Assembly: GCF_018275325.1 (NCBI RefSeq)
Contig: NZ_JAGVQR010000001.1
Location: 558,001 to 622,000 of the forward strand
Source of the DNA: Nocardioides palaemonis
Lineage (GTDB): Bacteria; Actinomycetota; Actinomycetes; Propionibacteriales; Nocardioidaceae
Direction: 5' to 3'
DNA length: 64,000 bases
Shown here: positions 17,572 to 26,244 of the stretch, in pieces
Position numbering within the stretch: position 1 is the stretch's first letter
Layout: each line of letters begins with the position of its first letter
Position numbers and translations under genes: made by a program
Notes under the pieces: model-generated
Databases searched by the model: none
Told to the model about the DNA's origin: nothing
What the model saw: the letters and a program-made list of their open reading frames with translations, nothing else

Positions 17572-18170
17572 GCCTCCAGCCCACTCCCGCCCCGCACCTC
17601 GACCAGCGCACCCTGCGCGACGCGTTCGGCGCCTTCCCGTCCGGCGTCGTCGCCGTGGCCGCGTCGGTCAAGGGACAGCTCACCGGCATCGCGGCGTCGT
17701 CGTTCACCTCGGTGAGCATCGACCCGCCGCTGGTCTCGTTCTCGATCGCGACGTCGAGCTCGACCTGGCCCGCCCTGCGCGAGGCCGGCCACCTCGGCAT
17801 CAGCGTGCTCGCCGACCACCACGACGCCGTGTGCCGCCAGCTCGCCGGTCCGCGCGAGCAGCGCTTCGACGGCCTGCCCTTCAAGGTCACCGGCAACGGC
17901 GCGGTGCTGCTCGACGAGGCGGTCGCGACCTACGACTGCTCGATCCACGAGGAGGTCGTCGCCGGCGACCACGTGATCGTGCTGCTCGAGGTGCACGAGG
18001 TCGGCGCCGGCGACGGCGAGCACCCGCTCGTGTTCCACCGCTCGGCCTTCGCCAAGCTGCACCGCGACGACCTCGACCCCTCGCGCCTCGACGGTCGGAT
18101 CAACGGCGCCGAGGTGGACCGGGGCGAGGCCGAGCACGACGAGGCCAAGCGCGACGAGCACGCCGCATGA
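17568..18170 (+). CDS. Flavin reductase (HpaC/DszD-like split-barrel)
   Basis: This 200-residue protein has the flavin-reductase-like split-barrel pattern: LRDAFGAFPSGVVAVAA, then GIAASSFTSVSIDPPLVSFSI, then the LGISVLADHH segment. Such enzymes reduce FMN or FAD for partner monooxygenases. Having two unrelated flavin reductases in one operon suggests that the acyl-CoA-dehydrogenase-fold and luciferase-fold oxygenases are served separately, or by redundancy. The last 25 residues are acidic and basic low complexity. It overlaps both neighbours by four bases. Confidence 0.9.
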   Translation: MSLQPTPAPHLDQRTLRDAFGAFPSGVVAVAASVKGQLTGIAASSFTSVSIDPPLVSFSIATSSSTWPALREAGHLGISVLADHHDAVCRQLAGPREQRFDGLPFKVTGNGAVLLDEAVATYDCSIHEEVVAGDHVIVLLEVHEVGAGDGEHPLVFHRSAFAKLHRDDLDPSRLDGRINGAEVDRGEAEHDEAKRDEHAA

Positions 18171-19507
18171 GCGGGACGCACCTCGCCCAGGCCCCGCCGA
18201 CGCCGCGCCGGGTTGCGCTCGCGTCGGCGGTCGGCGCGACCATCGAGTGGTACGACTTCTTCCTCTACGGCACCGCCGCGGCGGTCGTCTTCGACAAGCT
18301 CTACTTCAACGGCCTCGACGGGCCGGCCGCGCAGTTCGCCGCCTTCGCGACCTTCGCGGTGGGCTTCCTCGCGCGCCCGGTCGGCGGAATCGTGTTCGGC
18401 CACTTCGGTGACCGGATCGGCCGCAAGCAGATGCTGCTGCTGACGCTGGTCATCATGGGCGTCGGCACCGCGCTGATCGGCCTGCTCCCGACCTACGACC
18501 AGATCGGCGTCTGGGCGCCGGTCGCGCTCGTCGTGCTGCGGGTGCTGCAGGGCATCGGCGTGGGCGGTGAGTACGGCGGCGCCGTGCTGCTCGCCGTCGA
18601 GTACGCCCCGGCGGAGCGCCGCGGCTTCTACGGCAGCTTCGCCCACATCGGCGTGCCGGGCGGTCTGGTCCTCGCGGCCGGCGCCTTCTCGGTCGCCGGT
18701 CTGCTCCCGGACGAGGCGTTCCTCGCCTGGGGCTGGCGCGCCTGCTTCCTCGTCAGCATCGTGCTGCTCGGCATCGGCGCCTACATCCGGCTGTCGGTGA
18801 TGGAGACCCCGGAGTTCGCCAAGGTCCAGGAGCGCAAGGAGGTCTCGCGGCTCCCGCTGCGCGACCTGCTCGCGGAGCAGAAGCGCCCGCTGCTGCTCGG
18901 CATGGGCACCCGGTTCGTCGAGGGCTTCACCTTCAACCTGTTCTCGGTCTACCTGCTGGCCTACGTCGCGACCAACCTCGAGCTGCCACGCAGCTGGGCG
19001 CTCGACGCGATCCTCGTCGGCGCCGCGCTCGGCGTGGTGCTGGTGCCGCTCGCCGGCGCGCTCTCGGACCGGGTCGGCCGCAAGCCGGTCTACCGGGTCG
19101 GTGCGTGGGTGGGGCTGCTGTTCGCCTTCCCTGCGGCGTACCTCGTCCAGACCGAGAACCGGTGGGCGATCTGGGCAGTGTTCGTCGTCGGCCTCGGCGT
19201 CGTCTACGGCACGGTCTACGGCCCGCTCGCGGCGTTCTGGTCCGAGCTGTTCGACACCCGCTACCGCTACACCGCGCTCAGCACGCTCTACCAGGTCTCG
19301 GGCATCCTCGCCTCCGGCCTGACGCCGCTGATCGCGGCCTGGCTGGTCACCCGCGGCGACGGCACCCTGTGGTGGGTCGCGGGCTACAACGTGGCGGTCG
19401 CCGCCCTGTCGCTGGCCTGCGCCCGCTTCCTCCCCGAGACCCGGGGCCGGAGCCTGGACCGCGAGGCGGTGGCGCCGGAGGCCGAGCGGGAGCCCGTCCC
19501 CGCCTGA
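18167..19507 (+). CDS. MFS transporter, metabolite:H+ symporter type
   Basis: This 446-residue protein shows about 12 membrane segments. GATIEWYDFFLYG at the N-terminus, GDRIGRK between helices 2 and 3, and QGIGVGGEYGGA are typical of the metabolite:H+ symporter group. It is the last gene of the sulfur operon and probably imports the organosulfur substrate, replacing the SsuABC importer usually found with ssuD. A 20-bp inverted repeat follows its stop codon. Confidence 0.9.
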   Translation: MSGTHLAQAPPTPRRVALASAVGATIEWYDFFLYGTAAAVVFDKLYFNGLDGPAAQFAAFATFAVGFLARPVGGIVFGHFGDRIGRKQMLLLTLVIMGVGTALIGLLPTYDQIGVWAPVALVVLRVLQGIGVGGEYGGAVLLAVEYAPAERRGFYGSFAHIGVPGGLVLAAGAFSVAGLLPDEAFLAWGWRACFLVSIVLLGIGAYIRLSVMETPEFAKVQERKEVSRLPLRDLLAEQKRPLLLGMGTRFVEGFTFNLFSVYLLAYVATNLELPRSWALDAILVGAALGVVLVPLAGALSDRVGRKPVYRVGAWVGLLFAFPAAYLVQTENRWAIWAVFVVGLGVVYGTVYGPLAAFWSELFDTRYRYTALSTLYQVSGILASGLTPLIAAWLVTRGDGTLWWVAGYNVAVAALSLACARFLPETRGRSLDREAVAPEAEREPVPA

Positions 19508-19512
19508 CACGG

Positions 19513-19593
19513 AGACGCGCAGGCATTGGTCCCCTGTCGCCGCCCGTCCACGCACGGACAGGCCGGACCGACTGGACCAATGCCTGCGCGTCT
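19513..19593. terminator. Inverted repeat between convergent genes
   Basis: A perfect 20-bp repeat pairs 19513-19532 with 19574-19593 (left arm AGACGCGCAGGCATTGGTCC) around a 41-base loop. It sits between the MFS gene and the convergent DUF4349 gene, so it could terminate both. The right arm touches the DUF4349 stop codon. Confidence 0.75.
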
Positions 19594-20551
19594 ACGCCGG
19601 CTCGGCGGGCGCCGGGACCGGGGCCGCGCTCCGCCGACGGCGACGCAGGACCAGCCAGAGCGGTGCGCCGAGCACACCGGCCACGACGGCGAAGGGGAGC
19701 AGTGCGCCCACGATCGTCGCCACCACCGTCGCCGTCGCCCCCAGCGCACCCGTCCCGCCGCGCAGCCCGGCGAGGAAGCCGGCCGGCTCGTCGCGCTCCT
19801 GCGGCTTCGGCGCCGCCTTCGTCTGCGCCGCGATGTCGACGGTGATGGTCGCCAGCGTGGTCTGGTCGGAGAGGTAGGCCTGCTGCGACTTCAGCGAGTC
19901 GAGCTCGGCCTGCCGGCTGGTCAGCTGGGACTCGATCCAGATCACGTCCTTGAGGTCGCGGGCATCGGCGAGCAGCAGCTCGACCCGCTCGAGGCTCGCC
20001 TCCTGCGCCCGCACCCGGGCGCCGGTGTCGATGACCTCGGTCGACACGTCGTCCGAGCCGCGGGTCGAGGACCGCAGCGTCGCGACGTCCTCGAGCGCGG
20101 TCATGGTGGCGCCGAACTTCGCGCTCGGCACCCGCACCACCAGCCGGGCGTAGGACGCCTCGCCGTCGTCGTCGGTGCGGGTGTCCTCCTCGGTGACGTC
20201 GCCGCCCTGCGCGTCGACCACCCGCTGCACGTCCTGGCGGGCGGTGCCCACGTCCTTGCTGGTCAGCGACACCGAGCCGGTCGACACGAGCGCGCGCTGC
20301 ATCGTCGCCGTCGTCGGGCCCGCGCCGTCCTGACCCGGCGCCGCGGCCTTGCTGCCAGCGCCACCCGAGTCGCCGCCGGAGGAGTCCGCCGCCTCGTCGG
20401 GCAGGGACGAGGCGACCTCGCCGCTGTTGCCGGCGGAGGCCGAGTCGGAGCTGCCGCCGTCGGAGGCGGAGCAGGCGGCCAGCAGGGCCGTCATGGAGAG
20501 CGCGGCCACGAGGGCGGCGGTACGCGAGCGGAGCAGGTGGGCGGTCGTCAT
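19592..20551 (-). CDS. DUF4349 domain-containing lipoprotein
   Basis: This 319-residue protein has a lipoprotein signal peptide (lipobox LLAAC at about residue 23-27), then a Ser/Gly/Asp-rich linker to about residue 85. The DUF4349 domain follows (VSTGSVSLTSKDV, VDAQGGDVTEEDTRT, RVPSAKFGATM). A predicted coiled-coil region (ARDLKDVIWIESQLTSRQAELDSLKSQ) and a C-terminal membrane helix before a basic tail complete it. It is probably anchored at both ends on the outer face of the membrane. Function is unknown. In other actinobacteria a DUF4349 gene is often close to hemE-hemG, which supports the view that the sulfur genes were inserted here. Confidence 0.9.
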   Translation of the reverse strand: MTTAHLLRSRTAALVAALSMTALLAACSASDGGSSDSASAGNSGEVASSLPDEAADSSGGDSGGAGSKAAAPGQDGAGPTTATMQRALVSTGSVSLTSKDVGTARQDVQRVVDAQGGDVTEEDTRTDDDGEASYARLVVRVPSAKFGATMTALEDVATLRSSTRGSDDVSTEVIDTGARVRAQEASLERVELLLADARDLKDVIWIESQLTSRQAELDSLKSQQAYLSDQTTLATITVDIAAQTKAAPKPQERDEPAGFLAGLRGGTGALGATATVVATIVGALLPFAVVAGVLGAPLWLVLRRRRRSAAPVPAPAEPA

Positions 20552-20611
20552 GGCCCTCCGACGACGCGCGCGGCGGTCGGGGTTCCGGTCGTGACCGAAC
20601 CGTGACGCTCC

Positions 20612-21637
20612 TCAGCTGCTGGGCGTGACAGGAGCGGGCGTGACCGGACGACCGGACCGGGTCCGGGTCGTCACCCGGACGACCGGCTTCTCCTCCGCGG
20701 GCGGCTGCTCGACCTGGGGCGCTGCCTTCTCCGCTGGAGCCTTCTTCGCGGGGGCCTTCTTCGCCGGGGCCTTCTTCGCCGCCTTCTTCGCGGGGGACTT
20801 CCTGGCAGCCTTCTTCGCGGGCGCTGCCTTCTTCGCAGGCGCCTCGGCGTCCACCTGCGCCGGCTGCTCGGGCTTCTCAGTGGCGACCTTCCTCGCCCCG
20901 CGCTTCGCGGCCGGCGCGCCCTTGAGGCGTACGCGCATCGCGTTGCCGGTGCCGGACGTCTCGAGATAGCCCTGCTCGAGGACCAGCGTGCTCAGCCGGG
21001 CACCCGCGCCGGCGAACGCGCGCGGGTCGAAGGACGGGTGGGTGCGGACCAGCTGGTTGCCGAGGCTGGGCAGGCTCGCCCACCCGTCGTCGTCGGACAC
21101 CGCGTTGAGTGCACGGGTCAGTGCGCTCTGCAGGTTGATGGCCGGTGCGGCGTCGCCGGCCTCGTCGCCGTCGTCGGAGCCGTCGTCCTCGGTGTCGGCG
21201 AGCACGTCGAGGTCGATGAACTTGTCGCACGCGTTGCGCAGCGACGTCGGCGCCTTCTGGGTGCCCAGGACGTAGACCGCCTTGCCAGACTCCCGCAGCC
21301 GGTGGGTCAGCGCGGTGAAGTCGCTGTCGCTGGTGACGAGCGCGAACGACTCGACGTTGCCGTCGTAGAGCAGGTCCATCGCGTCGATGACCAGCGCCAT
21401 GTCGGTGGAGTTCTTGCCCTTGGTGAAGGCGTTCTGGTGCACCGCGCGCAGGCCGAGGCTGTTGAGCTTGGGCGCCCAGTTGCTCAGCCGGTCGCTGGTC
21501 CAGTCGCCGTAGACGCGCTTGATCGTGGGGTTGCCGTACTTCGCGACCTCGCCCAGCACGACCTGCACCTGGCGGTGGCTCGCGTTGTCGGCGTCGATCA
21601 GCACGGCGATCCGGTCGGGGGTCTCGTTGGCGTCCAC
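20612..21637 (-). CDS. NYN domain protein with LOTUS-like domain and Lys/Ala-rich tail
   Basis: This protein is 341 residues. Residues 8-150 form a LabA-like NYN domain (IAVLIDADNASHRQVQ, TKGKNSTDMALVIDAMDLLY, SDSDFTALTHRLRE) with the acidic residues expected of a PIN-like metal-dependent RNase. Residues about 165-240 resemble an OST-HTH/LOTUS RNA-binding domain. The remaining 100 residues are a KKAPAKKA-type repeat like bacterial histone H1-like tails, expected to bind nucleic acid. GTG 21637 lies 6 bases after a minus-strand TAGGCT (21644-21649). Confidence 0.88.
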   Translation of the reverse strand: MDANETPDRIAVLIDADNASHRQVQVVLGEVAKYGNPTIKRVYGDWTSDRLSNWAPKLNSLGLRAVHQNAFTKGKNSTDMALVIDAMDLLYDGNVESFALVTSDSDFTALTHRLRESGKAVYVLGTQKAPTSLRNACDKFIDLDVLADTEDDGSDDGDEAGDAAPAINLQSALTRALNAVSDDDGWASLPSLGNQLVRTHPSFDPRAFAGAGARLSTLVLEQGYLETSGTGNAMRVRLKGAPAAKRGARKVATEKPEQPAQVDAEAPAKKAAPAKKAARKSPAKKAAKKAPAKKAPAKKAPAEKAAPQVEQPPAEEKPVVRVTTRTRSGRPVTPAPVTPSS

Positions 21638-21643
21638 GTGGGC

Positions 21644-21649
21644 AGCCTA
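21644..21649 (-). promoter_or_regulatory. Putative -10 box (TAGGCT) of NYN gene
   Basis: The minus-strand TAGGCT lies 6 bases before GTG 21637. The divergent hemG starts at 21693, so the two promoters share about 55 bases. Confidence 0.5.
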
Positions 21650-21692
21650 GAGCGCCGACGGGTCGCGGCGGACCGTCTGGCAGGGTGGTGGT

Positions 21693-23042
21693 GTGAAGCG
21701 TGACGTGGTCGTCGTCGGTGGTGGTGTCGCCGGGCTGGTCGCGGCGCGCGGCCTCGCTGCGCTGGGGCGCGACGTGCTGCTGCTGGAGGGCTCGCCCGTC
21801 CTCGGCGGCAAGCTCCGCGGGGCGGAGGTCGCCGGGCAGACCGTCGACGTCGGCGCCGAGGCGATGATCGCCCGCCGCCCCGAGGGCCTCGAGCTCGCGG
21901 CCGAGGTCGGCGCCGAGCTGGTCCACCCGACCCCCGCCACCTCCGGCGTGCTCTCCCGCGGCGCGATCCGCTCCCTGCCGCGCTCGCTGATGGGCGTCCC
22001 GTTCGACCTCGACCAGCTCGCCGCCAGCGGCGTGCTCAGCCCCGAGGGCGTGGCCCGCGCCGGGCAGGAGACCGACGTCGCGTTCGACGGCGACGTCTCG
22101 GTCGGCGACCTGGTCGCTGCCCGCCTCGGCGACGAGCTCGTCGACCGCCTGGTCGAGCCGCTGCTGGGCGGTGTCTACGCGGGCCACGCGCGCCGGATCT
22201 CCGCGGCCGCCGCGGTGCCCCAGCTGCTCGCGATGGCGCAGCGGGGGAGCCTGCTCGAGCAGGCCGCCGCCGTGCCGCTCGCCACCGGCCCCGTCTTCGC
22301 GACGCTGCCCGGCGGGATGGGCCGGCTGCCCGGCCTGCTGGTCGACGGCGGCGGGTTCGAGCTCCGGACGTCGGCGACCGTGCGCGCGCTGCGGCGTACG
22401 CCGTCGGGCTGGGCGCTCACCGTCGGCCCGACCACCGCCGCGGAGACCGTCGAGGCCGACGCGGTCGTGCTCGCCACCCCCGCGTCGCCCGCCGCGCGCC
22501 TGCTCGCCGACGTCGCGCCCGACGCCGCCGCCGAGCTGGCCGCGGTCGAGGCCGCCAGCGTGGCCGTGGTGACCCTCGCCTTCCGGGCCGCCGACGTGCC
22601 GGAGGCCCTCTTCGACCGCTCGGGCGTGCTGGTGCCGCCGGTGGAGCGCCGGACGATCAAGGCGACCACCTTCTCCTTCGGCAAGTGGGCGTGGGTGCGC
22701 GAGCTCGACCCCGACCTGGTCTTCCTGCGCACCTCGCTCGGCCGGCACCGCGAGGAGGCGACCCTGCAGGCCGACGACGACGCGCTGGTCCGGGTGTCGC
22801 TGGTCGACCTCGCCGCGATCGCCGGCATCACCGCACCGCCGGTCGACACCCACGTGCAGCGCTGGGGCGGCTCGCTCCCGCAGTACGCCGTCGGGCACCT
22901 CGACCGGGTCGCGCGGGTCCGGGCCGCCGTGGCGGCGCAGCCCGGGCTGGCGGTGTGCGGCGCGACCTACGACGGGGTGGGCATCCCGGCCGTGATCGGC
23001 TCGGCCCGGCGCGCTGTGGCCTCGGTCACCCGGGCAGAATGA
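21693..23042 (+). CDS. hemG: Protoporphyrinogen/coproporphyrinogen oxidase (HemG/HemY type)
   Basis: This 449-residue FAD oxidase has the dinucleotide-binding motif [16 protein letters not shown] at residues 5-20 and FAD contacts [21 protein letters not shown]. Near the C-terminus [20 protein letters not shown] is the second FAD motif. In actinobacteria with HemQ this enzyme oxidises coproporphyrinogen III to coproporphyrin III (also called HemY or CgoX). GTG 21693 follows CAGGGT by 6 bases. It runs into hemQ 4 bases downstream. Confidence 0.93.
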   Translation: MKRDVVVVGGGVAGLVAARGLAALGRDVLLLEGSPVLGGKLRGAEVAGQTVDVGAEAMIARRPEGLELAAEVGAELVHPTPATSGVLSRGAIRSLPRSLMGVPFDLDQLAASGVLSPEGVARAGQETDVAFDGDVSVGDLVAARLGDELVDRLVEPLLGGVYAGHARRISAAAAVPQLLAMAQRGSLLEQAAAVPLATGPVFATLPGGMGRLPGLLVDGGGFELRTSATVRALRRTPSGWALTVGPTTAAETVEADAVVLATPASPAARLLADVAPDAAAELAAVEAASVAVVTLAFRAADVPEALFDRSGVLVPPVERRTIKATTFSFGKWAWVRELDPDLVFLRTSLGRHREEATLQADDDALVRVSLVDLAAIAGITAPPVDTHVQRWGGSLPQYAVGHLDRVARVRAAVAAQPGLAVCGATYDGVGIPAVIGSARRAVASVTRAE

Positions 23043-23046
23043 GGCC

Positions 23047-23766
23047 ATGAGCACCGAGTCGCACCCCGAGAAGACCAACGCCGCGCGCACGCGCGAGCTC
23101 AACGACACCATCCGCTACGCGATGTGGTCGGTCTTCAAGCTCCGCGACGTCCTCGGCGACGCCGACCGGGACGCCGAGGCCACCGACCTCGAGGCGCTCC
23201 TCGAGGTGCTCGCCGAGCAGGACGTGAAGGTCCGCGGCCTCTACGACGTCAGCGGCCTGCGCGCCGACGCCGACCTGATGGTCTGGTGGCACGCGCCCGA
23301 CTCGGAGCAGCTCCAGGCGGCCTACAACGCCTTCCGCCGCACCGACTTCGGTCGCCGCCTCGACCCGGTGTGGTCGCAGATGGCGCTCCACCGGCCCGCG
23401 GAGTTCAACAAGTCGCACATCCCGGCGTTCCTCGCCGACGAGGAGCCCCGCGCCCACGTCTGCGTCTACCCCTTCGTCCGCTCCTACGAGTGGTACCTCC
23501 TCGAGGACTCCGAGCGCCGCGCGATGCTCGCCGAGCACGGTCAGATGGCCCGCGGCTACGCCGACGTCCGCGCCAACACCGTCGCCTCGTTCGCCCTCGG
23601 CGACTACGAGTGGATGCTCGCCTTCGAGGCCGACGAGCTGCACCGCATCGTCGACCTGATGCGCGACCTGCGCGCGTCGACGGCTCGCCGGCACGTGCGC
23701 GAGGAGGTGCCGTTCTACACCGGCTCCCGCGTCACCCCGGCGGAGCTGCTCGCGCGCCTGCCCTGA
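23047..23766 (+). CDS. hemQ: Coproheme decarboxylase / H2O2-dependent heme synthase HemQ
   Basis: This 239-residue protein of the chlorite-dismutase superfamily contains [14 protein letters not shown] and the PFVRSYEWY segment, whose Y147 corresponds to the catalytic tyrosine; H164 ([10 protein letters not shown]) is the likely heme ligand. HemQ (ChdC) decarboxylates coproheme to heme b, the last step of the coproporphyrin-dependent route begun by hemE and hemG here. The ferrochelatase gene is not in the window. It lies 4 bases after hemG, so the pair is an operon. Confidence 0.95.
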   Translation: MSTESHPEKTNAARTRELNDTIRYAMWSVFKLRDVLGDADRDAEATDLEALLEVLAEQDVKVRGLYDVSGLRADADLMVWWHAPDSEQLQAAYNAFRRTDFGRRLDPVWSQMALHRPAEFNKSHIPAFLADEEPRAHVCVYPFVRSYEWYLLEDSERRAMLAEHGQMARGYADVRANTVASFALGDYEWMLAFEADELHRIVDLMRDLRASTARRHVREEVPFYTGSRVTPAELLARLP

Positions 23767-23830
23767 CGCGGGAACCTCGACCGGGCGGGTAACGTCCCAG
23801 AGGCATGAGGACCCCCTGCTGACCCTGGCC

Positions 23831-24655
23831 GTGGCCGCGACGCTCGCCCTGTCGGCGTGCTCGACCGAGCAGGACATGCGCGCGGTCGACCCCGCCGCCG
23901 ACGAGGTGTCCGGCAGCGAGACGCTGGCGCCCGACCCCGGATCGGCGCCCGACCCGATGCCCGACGGTCCCGTCCGGACCGACCTGGTGACCGTGCTCGA
24001 CAACGGCAGCGGCCCTCAGCTCTGCCTCGGCGCGGTCGCCGAGTCGTACCCGCCGCAGTGCGGTGGGCCGGCGGTCGAGGACTTCGAGTGGGGTGACGTG
24101 GGGTCCGAGACGGCCGCCGGCGTGACCTGGGGACAGTACGCCCTCACCGGCACCTTCGACGGCTCGACGTTCACCGTCACCGACGCGATCCCGGCCGCGC
24201 TCTACGACACGATGGGCGAGCCGGCGGCCGGCGGCCTCGAGCCCGCGTGCGACGACGCAGAGGCCACCGACCAGGCGAAGGCGACGCCCGAGGACATGGA
24301 CGCGACCCTCCAGGCAGCCTCCGCGCTCCCGACGTACGCCACCGCGTGGCTCAGCGGCGGCACGATCAGCGTGGCCGTCACCGGCGACGCCGATGCTGCC
24401 GAGGAGACGCTGCGCCAGACCTGGGGCGGCCTGCTGTGCGTGACCACGGTCGAGAAGACCGACGCCGACCTCAACGAGGTCAACACCGCGCTGCAGCAGG
24501 CCCTCGGCGACCGGCTGCTCACCAGCGGCTCGTCGGCGCCCGACTCCCTCGATGCCCGCGTCGTCTTCGACGACGGGTCGATCCAGGAGTGGGCCGACGC
24601 CACCTACGGCGCGGGGCTCGTACGGGTGACCTCGGCACTCACGCCGGCCTCCTGA
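23831..24655 (+). CDS. Hypothetical lipoprotein, 5' end probably frameshifted
   Basis: From GTG 23831 the protein is 274 residues and starts inside a signal peptide (VAATLALSACS, lipobox LSAC). A better start, ATG 23805, is out of frame by one base: five C residues at 23812-23816 would need to be six to give MRTPLLTLAVAATLALSACS, a textbook lipoprotein signal. Either a base is missing in the sequence or the gene carries a homopolymer frameshift. The mature part is acidic with two Cys pairs and no family I recognise; its place after hemQ is typical of small actinobacterial lipoproteins. The gene ends just before a long hairpin. Confidence 0.7.
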   Translation: MAATLALSACSTEQDMRAVDPAADEVSGSETLAPDPGSAPDPMPDGPVRTDLVTVLDNGSGPQLCLGAVAESYPPQCGGPAVEDFEWGDVGSETAAGVTWGQYALTGTFDGSTFTVTDAIPAALYDTMGEPAAGGLEPACDDAEATDQAKATPEDMDATLQAASALPTYATAWLSGGTISVAVTGDADAAEETLRQTWGGLLCVTTVEKTDADLNEVNTALQQALGDRLLTSGSSAPDSLDARVVFDDGSIQEWADATYGAGLVRVTSALTPAS

Positions 24656-24665
24656 CCGCCCGTCC

Positions 24666-24738
24666 CCCGAAGCATCTGAGGACGTGGTGCAGGCAGATCC
24701 GGGGGATCGGCCTGCACCACGTCCTCAGATGCTTCGGG
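24666..24738. terminator. 29-bp perfect hairpin between convergent genes
   Basis: Arms 24666-24694 and 24710-24738 pair over 29 bases without a mismatch. After one A-G mismatch the pairing continues 5 bp more (GATCC with GGATC) around a GGG loop. It fills the gap between the lipoprotein gene and msrB and can act in both directions. Confidence 0.85.
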
Positions 24739-24749
24739 TGAGGTGGGGA

Positions 24750-25148
24750 CTACTTCTTCTCGTTGAGCGTGATGCTGATCGAGTTGATGCAGTAGCGGTC
24801 GCCGGTGGGCGTGCCGAAGCCGTCGGGGAAGACGTGGCCCAGGTGCGAGCCGCAGCTCGCGCAGCGCACCTCGACGCGCTTCATGCCGTGGCTGTTGTCC
24901 TCGATGTACTCCACGGTGTCGGTCATCGGCTGGTAGAAGCTCGGCCAGCCGCAGCCGGAGTGGAACTTGGTGTCGCTGGTGAACAGCTCCGACCCGCAGG
25001 CCTTGCACGAGTACGTGCCCTCGGTCTCGGTGTCGGTGTACTCGCCGGTGAAGGCGCGCTCGGTGCCGGCCTGGCGGAGCACGGCGTACTCCTCCGGGCT
25101 GAGCTGCTCGCGCCACTCCTCGTCGGTCTTCTGAACGTCGTAGGCCAT
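24750..25148 (-). CDS. msrB: Peptide-methionine (R)-S-oxide reductase MsrB
   Basis: This is a 132-residue complete MsrB domain. Zinc ligands are C48/C51 and C96/C99, the catalytic cysteine is C120 in RYCINS, and C66 in HSGCGWPS is placed as a resolving cysteine. It reduces the R-sulfoxide of methionine residues. A minus-strand TACTCT box (25155-25160) lies 6 bases before ATG 25148. Confidence 0.96.
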   Translation of the reverse strand: MAYDVQKTDEEWREQLSPEEYAVLRQAGTERAFTGEYTDTETEGTYSCKACGSELFTSDTKFHSGCGWPSFYQPMTDTVEYIEDNSHGMKRVEVRCASCGSHLGHVFPDGFGTPTGDRYCINSISITLNEKK

Positions 25149-25154
25149 GGCCCC

Positions 25155-25160
25155 AGAGTA
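25155..25160 (-). promoter_or_regulatory. Putative -10 box (TACTCT) of msrB
   Basis: The box is 6 bases from the start codon. It is part of the 17 bases CTACTCTGGGGCCATGG that are identical at the DUF3000 gene (9702-9718). Confidence 0.55.
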
Positions 25161-25207
25161 GTCGCCCGGTGGCTGTCGCCCCTGCGGTGGCTGGCACTCT
25201 GGAGGGC

Positions 25208-26224
25208 ATGGAAAGCACCCAGCTCCGCCTCGCCCGTCGTCCCGAGGGCGAGCCCGACGACACCACGTTCAGCACCACCACCGAGACCCTGCCCGAGCTG
25301 CAGGACGGGCAGGTCGCGCTCGCCATCCGCTACCTCTCGCTCGACCCCTACATGCGCGGTCGGCTGAGCACCGCCAAGTCCTACGCCGCGCCCGTCGAGA
25401 TCGGCGACGTGATGGTCGGCGGCACCGTCGGCGAGGTCGTCGAGTCCCGCTTCGACGGCCTCGCGCCGGGTGACTTCGTCCTGTCCTACTCGGGCTGGCA
25501 GAGCGCCGCGGTCGTCGACGGCAGCCAGGTCCGCAAGCTCGACCCGTCGGTCGCGCCGGTGACCACCGCGCTCGGCGTGCTCGGCATGCCCGGCTTCACG
25601 GCGTACGCCGGGCTGCTGGAGATCGGCAAGCCGCAGGAGGGCGAGACCGTCGTCGTCGCCGCGGCCACCGGCCCGGTCGGCAGCGCGGTCGGCCAGATCG
25701 CCAATCTCAAGGGCGCCCGCTCCGTCGGCATCGCCGGCGGACCCGACAAGGTGCGCGCGCTGACCGAGGAGTTCGGCTTCGACGCCGCCCTCGACCACCG
25801 CAGCCCCGACTTCCGCGACCAGCTCGCCGAGGCCACGCCCGACGGCATCGACGTCTACTTCGAGAACGTCGGCGGCGCGGTCTTCGACGCCGTCCGCCGC
25901 CGCTTCAACACCTACGCCCGGATCCCGGTCTGCGGGCTCGTCGCCAACTACAACGCGGTCGGCCAGCCCGAGGGCCCGGACCGGATGCCCGGCCTGATGG
26001 GCCAGGTGCTCTCGCAGAGCCTGACCGTGCGCGGCTTCATCCAGAGCGAGTTCCAGAAGTCCCACGGCCGCGACTTCGTGCGCGACATGGGTCAGTGGGT
26101 GTCCGAGGGCAAGGTGCGCTACCGCGAGGACGTCGTCGACGGCCTCGAGAACGCGCCCGCCGCGTTCGCCGGCATGCTGCGCGGGGAGAACTTCGGCAAG
26201 CTCGTGGTCCGCGTCGGCGGCTGA
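25208..26224 (+). CDS. NADP-dependent oxidoreductase, medium-chain (CurA/PTGR-like)
   Basis: This 338-residue protein belongs to the zinc-free medium-chain dehydrogenase/reductases. SLDPYMRGRL and GMPGFTAYAGLLEIG are signatures of the leukotriene B4 dehydrogenase/CurA group, and AAATGPVGSAVGQIANLKG is the NADPH-binding motif. It probably reduces the double bond of alpha,beta-unsaturated carbonyl compounds. ATG 25208 is preceded by GGAGGG and by CACTCT, so either a ribosome binding site or a leaderless start would fit. Confidence 0.9.
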   Translation: MESTQLRLARRPEGEPDDTTFSTTTETLPELQDGQVALAIRYLSLDPYMRGRLSTAKSYAAPVEIGDVMVGGTVGEVVESRFDGLAPGDFVLSYSGWQSAAVVDGSQVRKLDPSVAPVTTALGVLGMPGFTAYAGLLEIGKPQEGETVVVAAATGPVGSAVGQIANLKGARSVGIAGGPDKVRALTEEFGFDAALDHRSPDFRDQLAEATPDGIDVYFENVGGAVFDAVRRRFNTYARIPVCGLVANYNAVGQPEGPDRMPGLMGQVLSQSLTVRGFIQSEFQKSHGRDFVRDMGQWVSEGKVRYREDVVDGLENAPAAFAGMLRGENFGKLVVRVGG

Positions 26225-26231
26225 CCCCGGC

Positions 26232-26237
26232 TAGGGT
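26232..26237 (+). promoter_or_regulatory. Putative -10 box (TAGGGT) before ATG 26245
   Basis: TAGGGT is 7 bases before ATG 26245, in the 20-base gap after the oxidoreductase gene. Confidence 0.5.
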
Positions 26238-26244
26238 CGACGCC

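Noticed and set aside
10799..19593. Mobile genetic element carrying the sulfur genes
   Set aside because: I found no integrase, transposase, flanking direct repeat or tRNA at the borders; insertion is inferred only from gene order, and composition is like that of the neighbours.
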